From assembly GCA_938084835.1 (NCBI GenBank), contig CALKER010000006.1, positions 124,001 to 188,000 of the forward strand: 64,000 bases of DNA. Reading direction: 5' to 3'. Source of the DNA: an uncultured Thermoguttaceae bacterium (lineage in GTDB: Bacteria; Planctomycetota; Planctomycetia; Pirellulales; Thermoguttaceae). The notes beneath the pieces were generated by a model that saw nothing but the letters and a program-made list of their open reading frames with translations, searched no databases and had not been told where the DNA came from. The stretch's first letter is position 1. Every line of letters begins with the position of its first letter. This document shows, in pieces, positions 27,454 through 40,751 of the stretch. The translations under genes and the position numbers were made by a program.

Positions 27454-29142
27454 TCAGTGCTTTTGTTTTTTCTTCGGCAGCATTCGAAAGCTCGTGATTC
27501 CCCCTGACAGGTTCTTCACAGCAAAGCCGTTTTGCTTCAGAATTCGGCTCGCATAATAGCCGCGCTGACCCACAGCACAGTGGACCCAAATCTCCCGGTC
27601 ACGCGGAAGCTCTGCCAGGCGCGCTCGCAACTCGGGAAGTGGGATGAAGAGGGTTCCTGGCACGGCAAATTGCGCTCGTTCCGGCGGATTACGGACATCC
27701 ACCACCACGGGGCGGTCCTTCTCCGGCATTTCCCACCATTCATCCCAGTAAGCGTAGGCGCTGTCCCCTCGCAGGATATTGGCGGCGGCAGACCCCGCGA
27801 TGTTGATTGGATCGCGAGTGCTTCCAAATTGAGGGGCATATGCGAATTCCCCCTCTTCAAGATCGAAAACAGTAGCCCGCTGTTGGATGGCAAGGGCCAG
27901 CACATCGATTCGGCGATCGACTCCTTGTCCCCCGACGATTTGAGCCCCCAGAAGCCGGCCGGTAGTCGGCTCAAAGAGCAGCTTGGTGGTCATCCGCTCC
28001 GCCCCAGGATAGTATGTGGCATGATGTGGCGAAACCGTGTACGACTTCCTATACGCTAAGCCGCATCGCCTCAGTTGTTTTTCCGTCGCGCCTGTACTGG
28101 CCAGGGTTAGCTCGAAGAAGCCAACGATATGCGTGAGCTGACATCCGCGGAAGCGAGTGGGTCGCCCCACAATATTTTCCGCAGCCACCCGGCCTTGCCG
28201 GGCAGAAGGACCAGCTAACATAGGAAGACACCATTCACCTGTGACCCAATGTCTCACCTCTACCGCATCTCCCACCGCCCAAATTGCCGGATCGCTGGTA
28301 CGCATGGAATCGCTTACGCGAATCCCACCTAATTCACCCAACTCCAATCCGCAGGCTACGGCAAGATCTGTATCCGGGCGAGCGCCCGCCGCAACTAAAA
28401 GGATGTCGGCGGTCAACTCAGATCCATCATTGCACACAAGCAGCAGTTTCTCTCCGGCAGCGGTTTGGATTCGCACCAATTCGGTCTCCAAATGAATATC
28501 AACGCCCTTGCTGCGGAGGTGCTCCTCCAGTGGGCTGACCATCTCGGCGTCCATAAGGGGCATCAATTGAGGCAACCGCTCAATTAGGGAAACCTGAAAG
28601 CCGCGCCGCAAAAAGTTTTCCGCCATCTCAATACCAATAAAACCTCCCCCTAAAATGGCTGCCCGATCGATAGGCCGCTCCTCCACGAATCGGCGAAGTC
28701 TCTCGGCATCTGTAAGTGTGCGGAGTACAAACACTTGAGGGAGATCAATGCCGGGGATTTGTGGAATGGCCGGCTTCGACCCAGGTGCAAGCACGAGGGC
28801 TTCATAGTCAACCTCGAGGGTCTCTCCACCGGTTAAGTTTCGCACCAAGAGCTTCTTTCGAGAGCGGTCGATTTTCTCTACCCGGTGGGAGGTGTACACC
28901 TCGATCGCAAATACATCGCGAAGCCATGCCGGAGTTACCACCAGAAGCTGACTTCGTTCGGGAATCACTCCGCCCACGTAGTAAGGAAGGCCACACGTGG
29001 CGTAGGAGACGACGGGACCCTGCTCGAAGATTTTGATCGAAACCGTTTCATCTAGACGCCGTAAACGAGTCGCGCAGGCCGCGCCCGCAGCGTTTCCGCC
29101 TATAATGACCACCTGACGTGCTGATTCGGTTGTTTCACTCAT
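27454..29142 (-). CDS. CoA-disulfide-reductase-like flavoprotein with C-terminal rhodanese domain
   Basis: A 562-residue FAD and NAD(P)H enzyme of the pyridine nucleotide-disulfide oxidoreductase group. The FAD site is VVIIGGNAAGAACATRLRR (11-29). A single redox cysteine, Cys50 in SYATCGLPYYVGG, identifies the CoADR/Nox/persulfide reductase subgroup. The NAD site is AILGGGFIGIEMAE and the second FAD motif is IWAVGDAVEV. The dimerisation domain follows, then a rhodanese domain from about residue 465 with the active cysteine at 522 in VHCAVGQRGYYASR. Fused proteins of this type reduce CoA disulfides, persulfides or polysulfides, so a role in thiol or sulfane-sulfur handling in the cytoplasm is likely. 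The start at 29142 is chosen for the GGAAAGG and AGG upstream; the frame extends ten residues more. Confidence 0.9.
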   Translation of the reverse strand: MSETTESARQVVIIGGNAAGAACATRLRRLDETVSIKIFEQGPVVSYATCGLPYYVGGVIPERSQLLVVTPAWLRDVFAIEVYTSHRVEKIDRSRKKLLVRNLTGGETLEVDYEALVLAPGSKPAIPQIPGIDLPQVFVLRTLTDAERLRRFVEERPIDRAAILGGGFIGIEMAENFLRRGFQVSLIERLPQLMPLMDAEMVSPLEEHLRSKGVDIHLETELVRIQTAAGEKLLLVCNDGSELTADILLVAAGARPDTDLAVACGLELGELGGIRVSDSMRTSDPAIWAVGDAVEVRHWVTGEWCLPMLAGPSARQGRVAAENIVGRPTRFRGCQLTHIVGFFELTLASTGATEKQLRRCGLAYRKSYTVSPHHATYYPGAERMTTKLLFEPTTGRLLGAQIVGGQGVDRRIDVLALAIQQRATVFDLEEGEFAYAPQFGSTRDPINIAGSAAANILRGDSAYAYWDEWWEMPEKDRPVVVDVRNPPERAQFAVPGTLFIPLPELRARLAELPRDREIWVHCAVGQRGYYASRILKQNGFAVKNLSGGITSFRMLPKKKQKH

Positions 29143-29531
29143 CGACCTAACCTTTCCGCTATTTAGCGACAAACAAAAGCTTGACCTTCATATGTTTATT
29201 AATCGTGCACCCGTAAAACTAAGCTGGGGAGAACACTTTGATTAGCTTTTGCCAAGGACTGGGAGCCGCCAACATATTGGCGGTTGTTGCGGAGGCCGCC
29301 TTTATGCCTAGGTTACGTCGGGACAGGTTAGCACGTACCAGCTGAGCTTACCTGCATGCATGTCCGCATCCCGCACGCCGAAGCATGTGAATCGCGCCGG
29401 TGCGACAACTTGAACCTGCAGAGACAATCAAGCCTTTAGTTAGCGGATGGCCAAACAATTTTCTACAGAAATTTAACCCTGTGCATCAAGTGGATTAACA
29501 AAGTGAATACCACGTGCTACAGCACCGCATG
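29143..29531. other. Gap upstream of the CoADR-like gene
   Basis: No gene seen in about 390 bases. Likely contains the promoter of the CoADR-like gene. Confidence 0.4.
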
Positions 29532-30014
29532 CTATGAACCGCGGCGGATATGCAGGAAGCAGCAACCTTGTTCCCCAGGCCTCCACGTATCAGCATGGAA
29601 CTGAAAGCCAGCTCCTAGGAATGTCCCATCGTCGATTTTAGCGGCGATGCGACAAAGGGTGGCCACAATGTCGTCACTGAGGCCAATTCTTTGCCATGTT
29701 TCCCGCAGTGGACAACTCTGGAATTTAATATCCAACCCCTCCTCGTCGCAGCGGGTAACAATCGGCTGAAACATTCGTCCACCGTCAGCCAGGTTGGCGA
29801 GAAACGCATCGCGCAAACCCGCCAAGTCGTTGGGGGCAAAAGGCCGATATTTCTCGCTGCGCATTAGCCCACGCCGATAGATAGCTCGACTCATGATTTC
29901 CTCGGCGCGCGCAGGTCCCACTGCCTGAGAAAGCTCGTCATAAAAAAGCCAATAAAGAATAGCCCGGTTCTCGAAAGCCTCATACAGCTGTCGACGAAGC
30001 AACTCTTCGCTCAC
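29532..30014 (-). CDS. L-2-amino-thiazoline-4-carboxylic acid hydrolase family protein
   Basis: A 160-residue protein matching the ATC hydrolase family. The N-terminal helix resembles LYEAFENRAILYWLFYDEL. The C-terminal half carries the family marks FQSCPLRETWQRIGLSDD, LCRIAAKIDDGTF, GAGFQFHADTW and GCCFLHIRRG, with conserved cysteines in SCPL and GCC. The named activity opens a thiazoline ring on the way to cysteine. Many relatives are uncharacterised, so only the family is claimed. The frame extends to a TTG at 30056, but a GTG at 30014 has AAAGG eight bases upstream and starts the protein at MSEELLRRQ. It lies 389 bases upstream of the CoADR-like gene on the same strand; both concern sulfur chemistry, which may be meaningful. 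Confidence 0.85.
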   Translation of the reverse strand: MSEELLRRQLYEAFENRAILYWLFYDELSQAVGPARAEEIMSRAIYRRGLMRSEKYRPFAPNDLAGLRDAFLANLADGGRMFQPIVTRCDEEGLDIKFQSCPLRETWQRIGLSDDIVATLCRIAAKIDDGTFLGAGFQFHADTWRPGEQGCCFLHIRRGS

Positions 30015-31294
30015 GGTTTCACCCTTTCGCCTGACAACGCGTTGCCGCGATACCAATTTTCTGGTTGATTACCGATCCGCAGTCAGCTACTTGCTTTCTG
30101 GGCTCGAACTTTTCCTCTCGAGGAACGCAACAGTCTCGCGGGGTTGGAAGTGTCCATCTCCGGCGATCGTAATTTTTCGCTTTACGGCGATTCTAAGCGA
30201 CCCTATAGGCCGGCGCGACGTTTTCCCCACGGATCGAAACTTTTGCAATGATACTCCGCATGGACCAAGAAACCCACTCCGCGCGGACGAATTTGGTGAG
30301 AACTCCTACGTGCTCTCCTCATCTTTAAAGTAGTGTTACGAGCCAGCACGATTGCATTATACCCCGGGAGTCGGTCTCATCCACACACTGCCTCAATACT
30401 AGTGAGCTGTGAGCTGCAGGAAATTGCTGGGCTCTCGCACCGTTTGTGCCGTCGACGATTGTGATTCGTCGTACGCGTGCCCGAGCGGACTGGGTTTCAG
30501 GCCATAGCTTGGCCACAGCCATGTGTTGCTTTCTGGACTTGTCACAGCCTGGGCAAAGCGAAAGCACGACCTACGCGTATCGAAACTCTGTGGTGGAAGG
30601 CAGCTGGACACTAGTGATCCAGTGTTTGTTCTGCCCAGCATTCGCCGATATTTCATTCCCACTTCACGCAGATTTTTGTGGTCATTGCAACAGTAACCAT
30701 TTTCCTCCTCACCCCCACCTGAGATGACAAACCAATAGCGGTGCGGCATTGTTTCATTTCCCCGGTGTACAACCGGTGGTGCACGAAGGCACCCTCACTA
30801 AGTTCATCTAGCTTGCCGGAGCTTGTCGTCTTCCCGTCAGCAGCTACGAAGTTTTGGTCCCACGTCAGCTGGAGTTGATATCTTGAAACAAGGTGTTTTC
30901 CCCTTGGCGTTGGCATGATTCATGGGGTATTGTATGGCTACAAAATCACATTTCCCATTCCTCGCCGCAAAAATTTTATGGTACGAGCGCCGTGGCTTTT
31001 TGCGTGCGTGGGCCGCGAGGTAACTCGCATTTGGCACAGATCGGGGGTGATTGATGCCCGCGTCTTTGATATGTTTAGGTGTCGGTTGGATTTGCACACT
31101 CCAGCGAAAATTGGCACCCGTGTGGGGTTTGATAGGCGCCTTCCTTGCTAACGCGTCGCCGAGATAGTTTTGCCGCATAGCGAAGAGCGGGCTTCAGAGA
31201 CCGAAGTTTGGTTGACTTTCTCAGCCTCGAGCGGGTTGGGCTGCGGGTGAGCTCGGGGTTCGCCGTGCACTTCCTGAAGGGTCTCGCCGTGGAA
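30015..31294. other. 1.2-kb region without a convincing gene
   Basis: Several short frames (30446-30727 plus, 30837-31178 minus, 30915-31151 plus) overlap each other, lack motifs and ribosome sites, and are not called. It holds the leaders of two divergent genes. Confidence 0.45.
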
Positions 31295-32089
31295 ATGGTA
31301 GGTCCACCTAAATCTAAGAGGGAACGGATTCACAACGGTTACGGTATTTCGATGGTCGGACGTGATCCTCCGCCGGCTCACAGCACAAGACTAGCGCTTT
31401 TGGGAGTGTGCTTTCTGGGTCTCAGTATAGCAGCGCTGTGGATTGACCACCCGTTGAGTGCCCTATCTGTGGCGGACAAACTGCCGGATTTTGTGGAGGA
31501 ATTGTGTAATGCCGCTGAGCCATTTGGAGACGGTCTGACTGCCGTTCTTTTGCTTGTTGTGCTTGCGCGACTGGTCCGGCCTGTCCGACCATATCTTCCG
31601 CGAGTGGCCGCGATCACATTCGGTGCAGGTCTTGTGGTAAACATAATCAAACGGCTTATTCCGCGATTCCGCCCAAGACACTTTGACTTCAACCTTTCTG
31701 TGTGGGAAAGTTTCGGGGCGGTGGTTGGGCCGGACGGGCGTCTCGGGACTATCGAAAGTTTCCCTTCTGGTCATGCGGCTACCGCCTTCGGTCTGGCAAT
31801 AGGCCTGTCGTGGCTTTGGCCGGAAGGCCGCACCGCGTTTTGGATTTTGGCAATCTTGGTGGGTTTGCAAAGGGTGGAAACGGGCGCCCACTTTTTGAGC
31901 GACGTTCTGGCGGGTGCTGCCGTGAGCTGTTTTGTGGGGGCAGCTTTTCTTTCTGATCGAGTTTTAGGCCGACCCTTCGCTAGATTGGAGGAATATCTTC
32001 GGGAGCGATGGGCAGCGGATCTGGGATCTCCTTCAAAAGACGCTTCCAAAGATTGTTCTTCTCCCGTGGCCCACGAAGCTCATACGTAG
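31295..32089 (+). CDS. PAP2 (type 2 phosphatidic acid phosphatase) family membrane phosphatase
   Basis: About 264 residues with five or six membrane helices. The three-part PAP2 signature is complete: KRLIPRFRPR (motif 1), SFPSGHA (motif 2, catalytic His) and QRVETGAHFLSDVLAG (motif 3, second His and Asp). Family members remove phosphate from lipid phosphates such as undecaprenyl pyrophosphate, phosphatidic acid or phosphatidylglycerol phosphate at the membrane. The long loop between motifs 1 and 2 (NLSVWESFGAVVGPDGRLGTI) recalls lipid-A 1-phosphatase and BcrC-like proteins. The substrate is not decided. The frame is open from a TTG at 31208. ATGs at 31295 and 31352 are both possible; neither has a clear ribosome site, so the start is uncertain. 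Confidence 0.87.
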   Translation: MVGPPKSKRERIHNGYGISMVGRDPPPAHSTRLALLGVCFLGLSIAALWIDHPLSALSVADKLPDFVEELCNAAEPFGDGLTAVLLLVVLARLVRPVRPYLPRVAAITFGAGLVVNIIKRLIPRFRPRHFDFNLSVWESFGAVVGPDGRLGTIESFPSGHAATAFGLAIGLSWLWPEGRTAFWILAILVGLQRVETGAHFLSDVLAGAAVSCFVGAAFLSDRVLGRPFARLEEYLRERWAADLGSPSKDASKDCSSPVAHEAHT

Positions 32090-32838
32090 TCCCTCCACGG
32101 CAGGTCCCGGGAGGTCCGAAAGTGTTCGAAGTGCCTTTTAGATAACACGATTTGCGGTGCTTCCCATTTGTCGGAAGGACTGTGGTTCACCCCCCGAATC
32201 GCCCTCAACCCTTAAATTTGCTTCTAATGGGCCTGCCCACTCCTTCAAAGGTCTTTTCCTGACTGAGGGTGCACGTCCCCCAGGGCAACCTTTGGACCTG
32301 TGGAAAAGCAGCCTTTCCTGGTATCGAGAGAGTTTGTGGCGGATCGAATGTTTGCTTATTCGGAGACATGTTGTGTGTCTTCTTTCTTGAACTATCGTTA
32401 TTTCCGCTTGTTGACCCATTCACTGCACCGCTTTAGGCTGGAATTGGGGAAATTCTAGGACCTTTGGAGAGTTGCGTCGGTAATGAGTGCGTTTCTTAAC
32501 GGCGGGATTGGGTTGGCGTCATACCCCTGCGTTGGTTGTTGGGAAATGCCGCGGACTTACCTGACATGGCTGAGCCAACCATAATAAGATGGCGGCCATT
32601 CAGCGGGCAAACTTCAGTTTGCAGTCGGCCGGATGATTCCGGGTATTACTCGGGAACGCTCGGCATGAGCCGACCCCCAGTTTTGGGGGTATAATTCGAA
32701 CAGCACGTCTTCAAATTGGGCGGGGACGTTGAATGCATAGTGGGAGTAGTGGCTCGTCAGGACTCCGGGGGGCGTTATGGGGAAATATCGATGCGTGGGA
32801 TGTCAATCGTTGATCAAGTACGTGGGCAAGGGGCCGGG
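32090..32838. other. Gap between the PAP2 gene and the small lipoprotein gene
   Basis: About 750 bases. Frames at 32138-32423 are open on both strands but look like chance. No structured element recognised. Confidence 0.4.
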
Positions 32839-33231
32839 ATGATTCCGCGATCGGCTGGGTTTTTGGTTTTGGCCGCATTCTTCCCACTTACCTTAAGCCT
32901 GGTAGTCAGTTGTCGTCAGGGTTCGGAGGTACCCGCGAAGAGGGAGGAACTGCGCCAGGTTGAGTATACCCCTCCCGACATTCCCTTGGTCCGACGAAAG
33001 CAGGTTTTCCGGGAAGTGCAGAAACTGATTCATGACTACGAGGAGAAGTCGCGCGCAATCCGACAGGAATTTGCCGAAGGCAAAATGTCGTCGCGGGAGC
33101 GGGACCTATTGCTCAAAGAGGCTGCGGAGCGACACGAATTTGAGCTCAAAGCAATTCTCGGCCGCTATGGGTTGCGATTAAAGGATTTACCCCATATCCT
33201 GGCCGAAGCTCGAGACAAAGGCTGGGATTAA
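32839..33231 (+). CDS. Small lipoprotein with coiled-coil region, function unknown
   Basis: A 130-residue protein from the ATG at 32839, which has AAGGGG seven bases upstream. This start gives a clean lipoprotein signal: MIPR, a hydrophobic core FLVLAAFFPLTLS, then the lipobox VVSC with the acceptor Cys at about residue 25. The mature chain is highly charged and helical (REVQKLIHDYEEKSRAIRQE, then AAERHEFELKAILGRYG), probably a coiled coil. It would sit in the periplasm anchored to a membrane. I do not recognise a family. The frame extends upstream to 32716, but the added residues do not look like coding sequence. It is monocistronic as far as can be seen. Confidence 0.7.
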   Translation: MIPRSAGFLVLAAFFPLTLSLVVSCRQGSEVPAKREELRQVEYTPPDIPLVRRKQVFREVQKLIHDYEEKSRAIRQEFAEGKMSSRERDLLLKEAAERHEFELKAILGRYGLRLKDLPHILAEARDKGWD

Positions 33232-33452
33232 CGCATTGCACCTCCACGGCATAAATCAGTAGTGAAAAGGGGTTGTTGTTCACGGTGCTATACTTAAAAT
33301 AGCCGCCTGTTTCACGGGCCTACACTAAACTTTTCTTTTTTTCTTTTGCGGTACAACTTCGTCCTTGGCCTGCCTTTCAACGAAATTGTTTTGTGGACGA
33401 AGTGCGAAGCTACCACCGACCCCATCGTTTAGTAGGTCCTCGGGTACCAGAA

Positions 33453-33860
33453 TTAGCAACCCGGATCACGTTCTTGGGGTTTTTCCTCGCCGGGTGGCAT
33501 GTCCACGAAGAACAAATCGCGGTCCGGCCACGAGCCAGGGGAGTGAATGTCCAAGAGCTCAAGCGGTTCGCTTCCGGTCACGAAGGCATGATGTGTCTTT
33601 GGCGGTAGACGGATGAACACTCCAGGCGAAAGTTCGTACGGCTGCCCATTGAGGATTGCTTGCCCATGCCCGGAGAGCACATAGTAAATTTCCTCGGCCT
33701 CCCCATGGTAACTCGTGGGGGTTCGGCTATGGGGCGCAATGCGTGCCAAATAGCAAGTTAAAGCTCCCTCCTGATGTCGATCGATCAGGGCTTGGAGCTG
33801 ATAACAGCCTAAGTGAAGCCATTCCGCCTCTTTACCAGCGTGACGATAGATGATGTCCAT
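33453..33860 (-). CDS. Cupin-domain protein
   Basis: A 135-residue single-domain cupin. Motif 1 is read in TSYHGEAEEIYYVLSGHGQ, with His and Glu as likely metal ligands, and motif 2 in GVFIRLPPKTHHAFV, with a His pair. Such proteins bind a metal in a small beta barrel and act as isomerases, dioxygenases or sugar-binding proteins. Nothing in the sequence fixes the substrate. The N-terminus (EWLHLGCYQLQALIDR) and the C-terminal ELLDIHSPGSWPDRDLFFV resemble small planctomycete cupins. It is convergent with the lipoprotein gene. The ribosome site before the ATG is weak. Confidence 0.85.
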   Translation of the reverse strand: MDIIYRHAGKEAEWLHLGCYQLQALIDRHQEGALTCYLARIAPHSRTPTSYHGEAEEIYYVLSGHGQAILNGQPYELSPGVFIRLPPKTHHAFVTGSEPLELLDIHSPGSWPDRDLFFVDMPPGEEKPQERDPGC

Positions 33861-34052
33861 CCGCAGGAAACTCTCTTGGTTCGCAAGTTGATTTTTGCCG
33901 GGCCTAAAGCTTCTCGAACTTGTGAGGACGCAAACTTCATTTTTACGCTGCAGGCTTTTTTGTGAGCATTATATTAGATGCCTCGAGGGTGACCCCACCA
34001 AAACTGTAATGGCGCTTAGAACTGGCGGGGTGCTCGACCACCAGCGGGCGGA

Positions 34053-34241
34053 TCATCGCCGCTGCAACATATGCCCTGCAAGACACCACAGTCCAAACAC
34101 AACCGCAACAGCCCAAAAAAGTCCCCAATGATCTTGGAGTCGCCCGATAATTTGATCGACGAGAAAGTGGGTGACCTCCGCCAGTTTGGGTAATAGCTCG
34201 TTAAAGTTTGAAATATCTGAGATCATCAAATATCTAATCAT
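34053..34241 (-). CDS. Possible small single-span membrane protein
   Basis: A 62-residue frame from ATG 34241 (or 34226): an amphipathic helix FNELLPKLAEVTHFLVDQIIG, then one hydrophobic span GLFWAVAVVFGLWCLAGHM and a basic RR end, the topology of a small inner-membrane protein. There is no clear ribosome site, and the frame stays open upstream to 34421 in poor-quality sequence. It may be real or chance. Confidence 0.35.
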   Translation of the reverse strand: MIRYLMISDISNFNELLPKLAEVTHFLVDQIIGRLQDHWGLFWAVAVVFGLWCLAGHMLQRR

Positions 34242-34745
34242 ACTAACTGATCTAAGACTTCGGATGTTCTTAGGGCGGTAGCGACTAAGTCGGAGCCGTA
34301 GCGGTGCGAAATGGCAAATTCGACCGGGTGAGGGGCTGTGGGAAGCATTTGGACACGGGTCACCCCGAAGCAAATTTAGCTTCGGCAAATTCTGCTTAGG
34401 AAAACTTACGCCACGGTTCAAACTTCAATGGTCTGAGTGACATTCACATCAAGTTTAGAATGCACCGCATCAAAACCGGGACCGTCTCTGGCAAAGAGCG
34501 TTGCTAGTAAGTTGAGTTTGGGCAGAAACGTACGAAAGATAGGTCGAGGTAAGGCAGAGCGTTGAGAGAAATTGATTGCCGGGCGTCAAATGAGAGCGGC
34601 CAAGGCCACTTGAATTGATGCAATGGCCTTCAAGCCTGAAAGCCCCGCGTCCGGACATTCGACCAACAATCGGTGTCATCCTCCCGCAACTTCAGATGGG
34701 ACTGCGGTTCTGTATCGGGAGTAAACCCCTTCCAGGCTATTTTCT

Positions 34746-34797
34746 TACGGGATAACCCGTATTAATGGGGGTACAGACATAACATTATATGGTTATG
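34746..34797. other. Two adjacent short hairpins
   Basis: TACGGG and CCCGTA pair around an ATAA loop (34746-34761), and CATAAC pairs with GTTATG (34778-34797). Neither is followed by a T-run, so they are not typical terminators. They could be operator-like dyads. Confidence 0.3.
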
Positions 34798-35189
34798 TGA
34801 AGCTGCTCCCGGCGGCTTCGGCCTCTTGCTCTATCTCGCATAGCGGTAATAATTCGGGCGAAGCGACGTTTCGCTCGGGCCTATCTTGTGCATAGAAGTG
34901 AGCTTGCAGCTTCTCCGGCTGCCATACTTTTAAAGCCGGAACGACCCGCTAAAACAAACGGGACAATTCCTGGTAGGTTCTCGTCATGGTGTACGGATTA
35001 TGGCAGGGGAAGGCGCCGATATCGTTGAGACAATTCGATTCAGGTATCGAGAGGCTGGCAGCTTACGTCTCTTGAGGCGAAGTGTGGGCGCTCAAAATAA
35101 AGAAAGCACTTCGTATGCCGGGATGAGGGGTAGCGCACGAAAAAAATTAATGGGTAGGGAGTAAAAATTTGAACCTGGAGGGTTGAAAC

Positions 35190-35678
35190 ATGTCCGTACG
35201 CATTGGTATTGGACACGATTGCCATCGGCTGGCCATTGGCAATCATCTCATCATCGGCGGGATTGAAATACCTCACGATCGAGCTGCCGTGGCCCACAGT
35301 GATGGGGATGTGCTTTTGCATGCGGTGACGGATGCGATTTTAGGGGCCCTTGCCGATGGGGATCTTGGGGACCATTTCCCTGATTCTGACCCGGCCCACG
35401 CTGGCCGGAGTTCCCGCGAGATGCTGCTCGAAGTGTGGGACAAGGCGCGCCAATCCGGATGGCACCTTGTGAACCTGGATTGCACCGTGATGTTAGAGCG
35501 GCCGAAATTAGGGCCGCTGAAGGCTCGGATCCGTGAAGCTTTGGCGGAGCTGCTGGGGGCGTCACCGGATCAAATTAGCGTGAAAGCAAAAACGGCTGAA
35601 GGGATTGGGTCTATCGGTCGGGAGGAGACTGTAGAGGCCTGCTGTGTTGTTCTGCTCCGTAAAGGAGGGGAAATTTAA
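35190..35678 (+). CDS. ispF: 2-C-methyl-D-erythritol 2,4-cyclodiphosphate synthase
   Basis: A 162-residue IspF, the fifth step of the non-mevalonate isoprenoid pathway, converting CDP-methylerythritol 2-phosphate to the cyclic diphosphate with release of CMP. The zinc ligands are visible as Asp10 and His12 in GIGHDCHRL and His44 in VLLHAVTDAI. Other marks are DGDLGDHFPDSDP, NLDCTVMLERPKL and the C-terminal KAKTAEGIGSIGREETVEA. GGAGGG lies seven bases before the ATG. The gene is not joined to ispD or cysS, its common partners elsewhere. The next gene, an FmdB-type zinc ribbon, follows after 280 bases. Confidence 0.97.
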   Translation: MSVRIGIGHDCHRLAIGNHLIIGGIEIPHDRAAVAHSDGDVLLHAVTDAILGALADGDLGDHFPDSDPAHAGRSSREMLLEVWDKARQSGWHLVNLDCTVMLERPKLGPLKARIREALAELLGASPDQISVKAKTAEGIGSIGREETVEACCVVLLRKGGEI

Positions 35679-35958
35679 CAAAGCGTAAATCAGATAAACT
35701 TATGGGACGGTGAATTGAAATAAGCCGAAGGAAGGCTGGGGAGGTTGGCCGGTGATGCGAAGACATAGCATTCAAAAAGGTCGGTCGACCTCTCGCTCCA
35801 AACAAGTGATCGGGGGTGTTAAAATTTGAAACACATCACGGGATAATCTTGGGTGTAGGATGCGGCAGCTTGGCTCGGACGTAGTTCGGAGTGCGAAAAG
35901 CGGCGCGCAAGGAGTAATTCATCGGTTGAACATGTGACAGTAATTTGAAGTCGCACCT

Positions 35959-36183
35959 ATGCCTATTTACGAGTATCGCTGCAAGAATTGCCAAACTGCT
36001 TTTGAGTATCTTGTGAGACCGAACGATCAGCCGGTGTGCCCTCAGTGTAGTGCTCGGGGGGAGAATTTGGAAAAATTGCTCAGTGCGCCTGTGGCCCATT
36101 CGGAGGGCAAGAGTTCCCAATCTCCAATTGGTTGTGAGTGGGGTCCTGGGCCGAGGTGCGCCTCATGTTCGCGATTTTCGTGA
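35959..36183 (+). CDS. FmdB-family zinc ribbon protein
   Basis: A 74-residue protein that opens with MPIYEYRCKNCQTAFEYLV and continues with PVCPQC, giving the two CxxC pairs of the FmdB/CxxC_CxxC_SSSS regulatory-protein family. The C-terminus adds a third cysteine pair (CASC). Family members are tiny, zinc-binding and of uncertain function; the name comes from a putative regulator in a formamidase locus. Expected to be cytoplasmic. No ribosome site is visible before the ATG. Confidence 0.85.
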   Translation: MPIYEYRCKNCQTAFEYLVRPNDQPVCPQCSARGENLEKLLSAPVAHSEGKSSQSPIGCEWGPGPRCASCSRFS

Positions 36184-36592
36184 CGGTGGATGTTTGTGAA
36201 TCGGCGTAGCCTGTCGTAGGTCTCGGCCTTCTGCTGGGCTGAGCTCACGCTGGAAAGTGACTTCGTGTGCGCGATGCTTCGCAGGCTTTCCCTCTGGCGG
36301 GGGGCACGAGCATCGAGCGATGGTAATGTGCCACCGTCTCGGGAGGTTGAAGTCGTCTTAAAGCCTTGTCTTTTGGACCGATCCGGCGAATTCCCCGAAC
36401 ATCTTCGAACCGTGTGGCGCGAATGCTGCACAATTTATGGGGTTTTTACCTCAACCCCTCAAAACGCCTGCATTTCCTGGTTGGGTGGCGAGAATTAATT
36501 TCGGGGTTGTGGTCGCAACATCAGGAAAACGCATTTTGGTTCGGGGTGCTCGGATTTAAGCAGTCAGTGGCTGTGCCTGAGAAAAAAGCAGG
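36184..36592. other. Gap between the convergent FmdB and 36593-38122 genes
   Basis: About 410 bases with no gene recognised and no clear terminator hairpin. Confidence 0.4.

Positions 36593-40751
<4,159 letters not shown>

Larger units (their letters stand above)
33861..35189. other. 1.3-kb region with only a doubtful small gene
   Basis: Apart from the small membrane-protein frame at 34053-34241, no gene is visible. Two short hairpins sit at 34746-34761 and 34778-34797. The right end carries the ispF leader. Confidence 0.4.

Noticed and set aside
31041..31060. GGGGGTGATTGATGC, vaguely like the 5' end of tmRNA.
   Set aside because: No matching 3' end, no tag-coding frame and no acceptor stem.
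30837..31178. 113-residue minus-strand frame in the gap before the PAP2 gene.
   Set aside because: Overlaps an equally long plus-strand frame, no ribosome site, no motifs, composition not coding-like.
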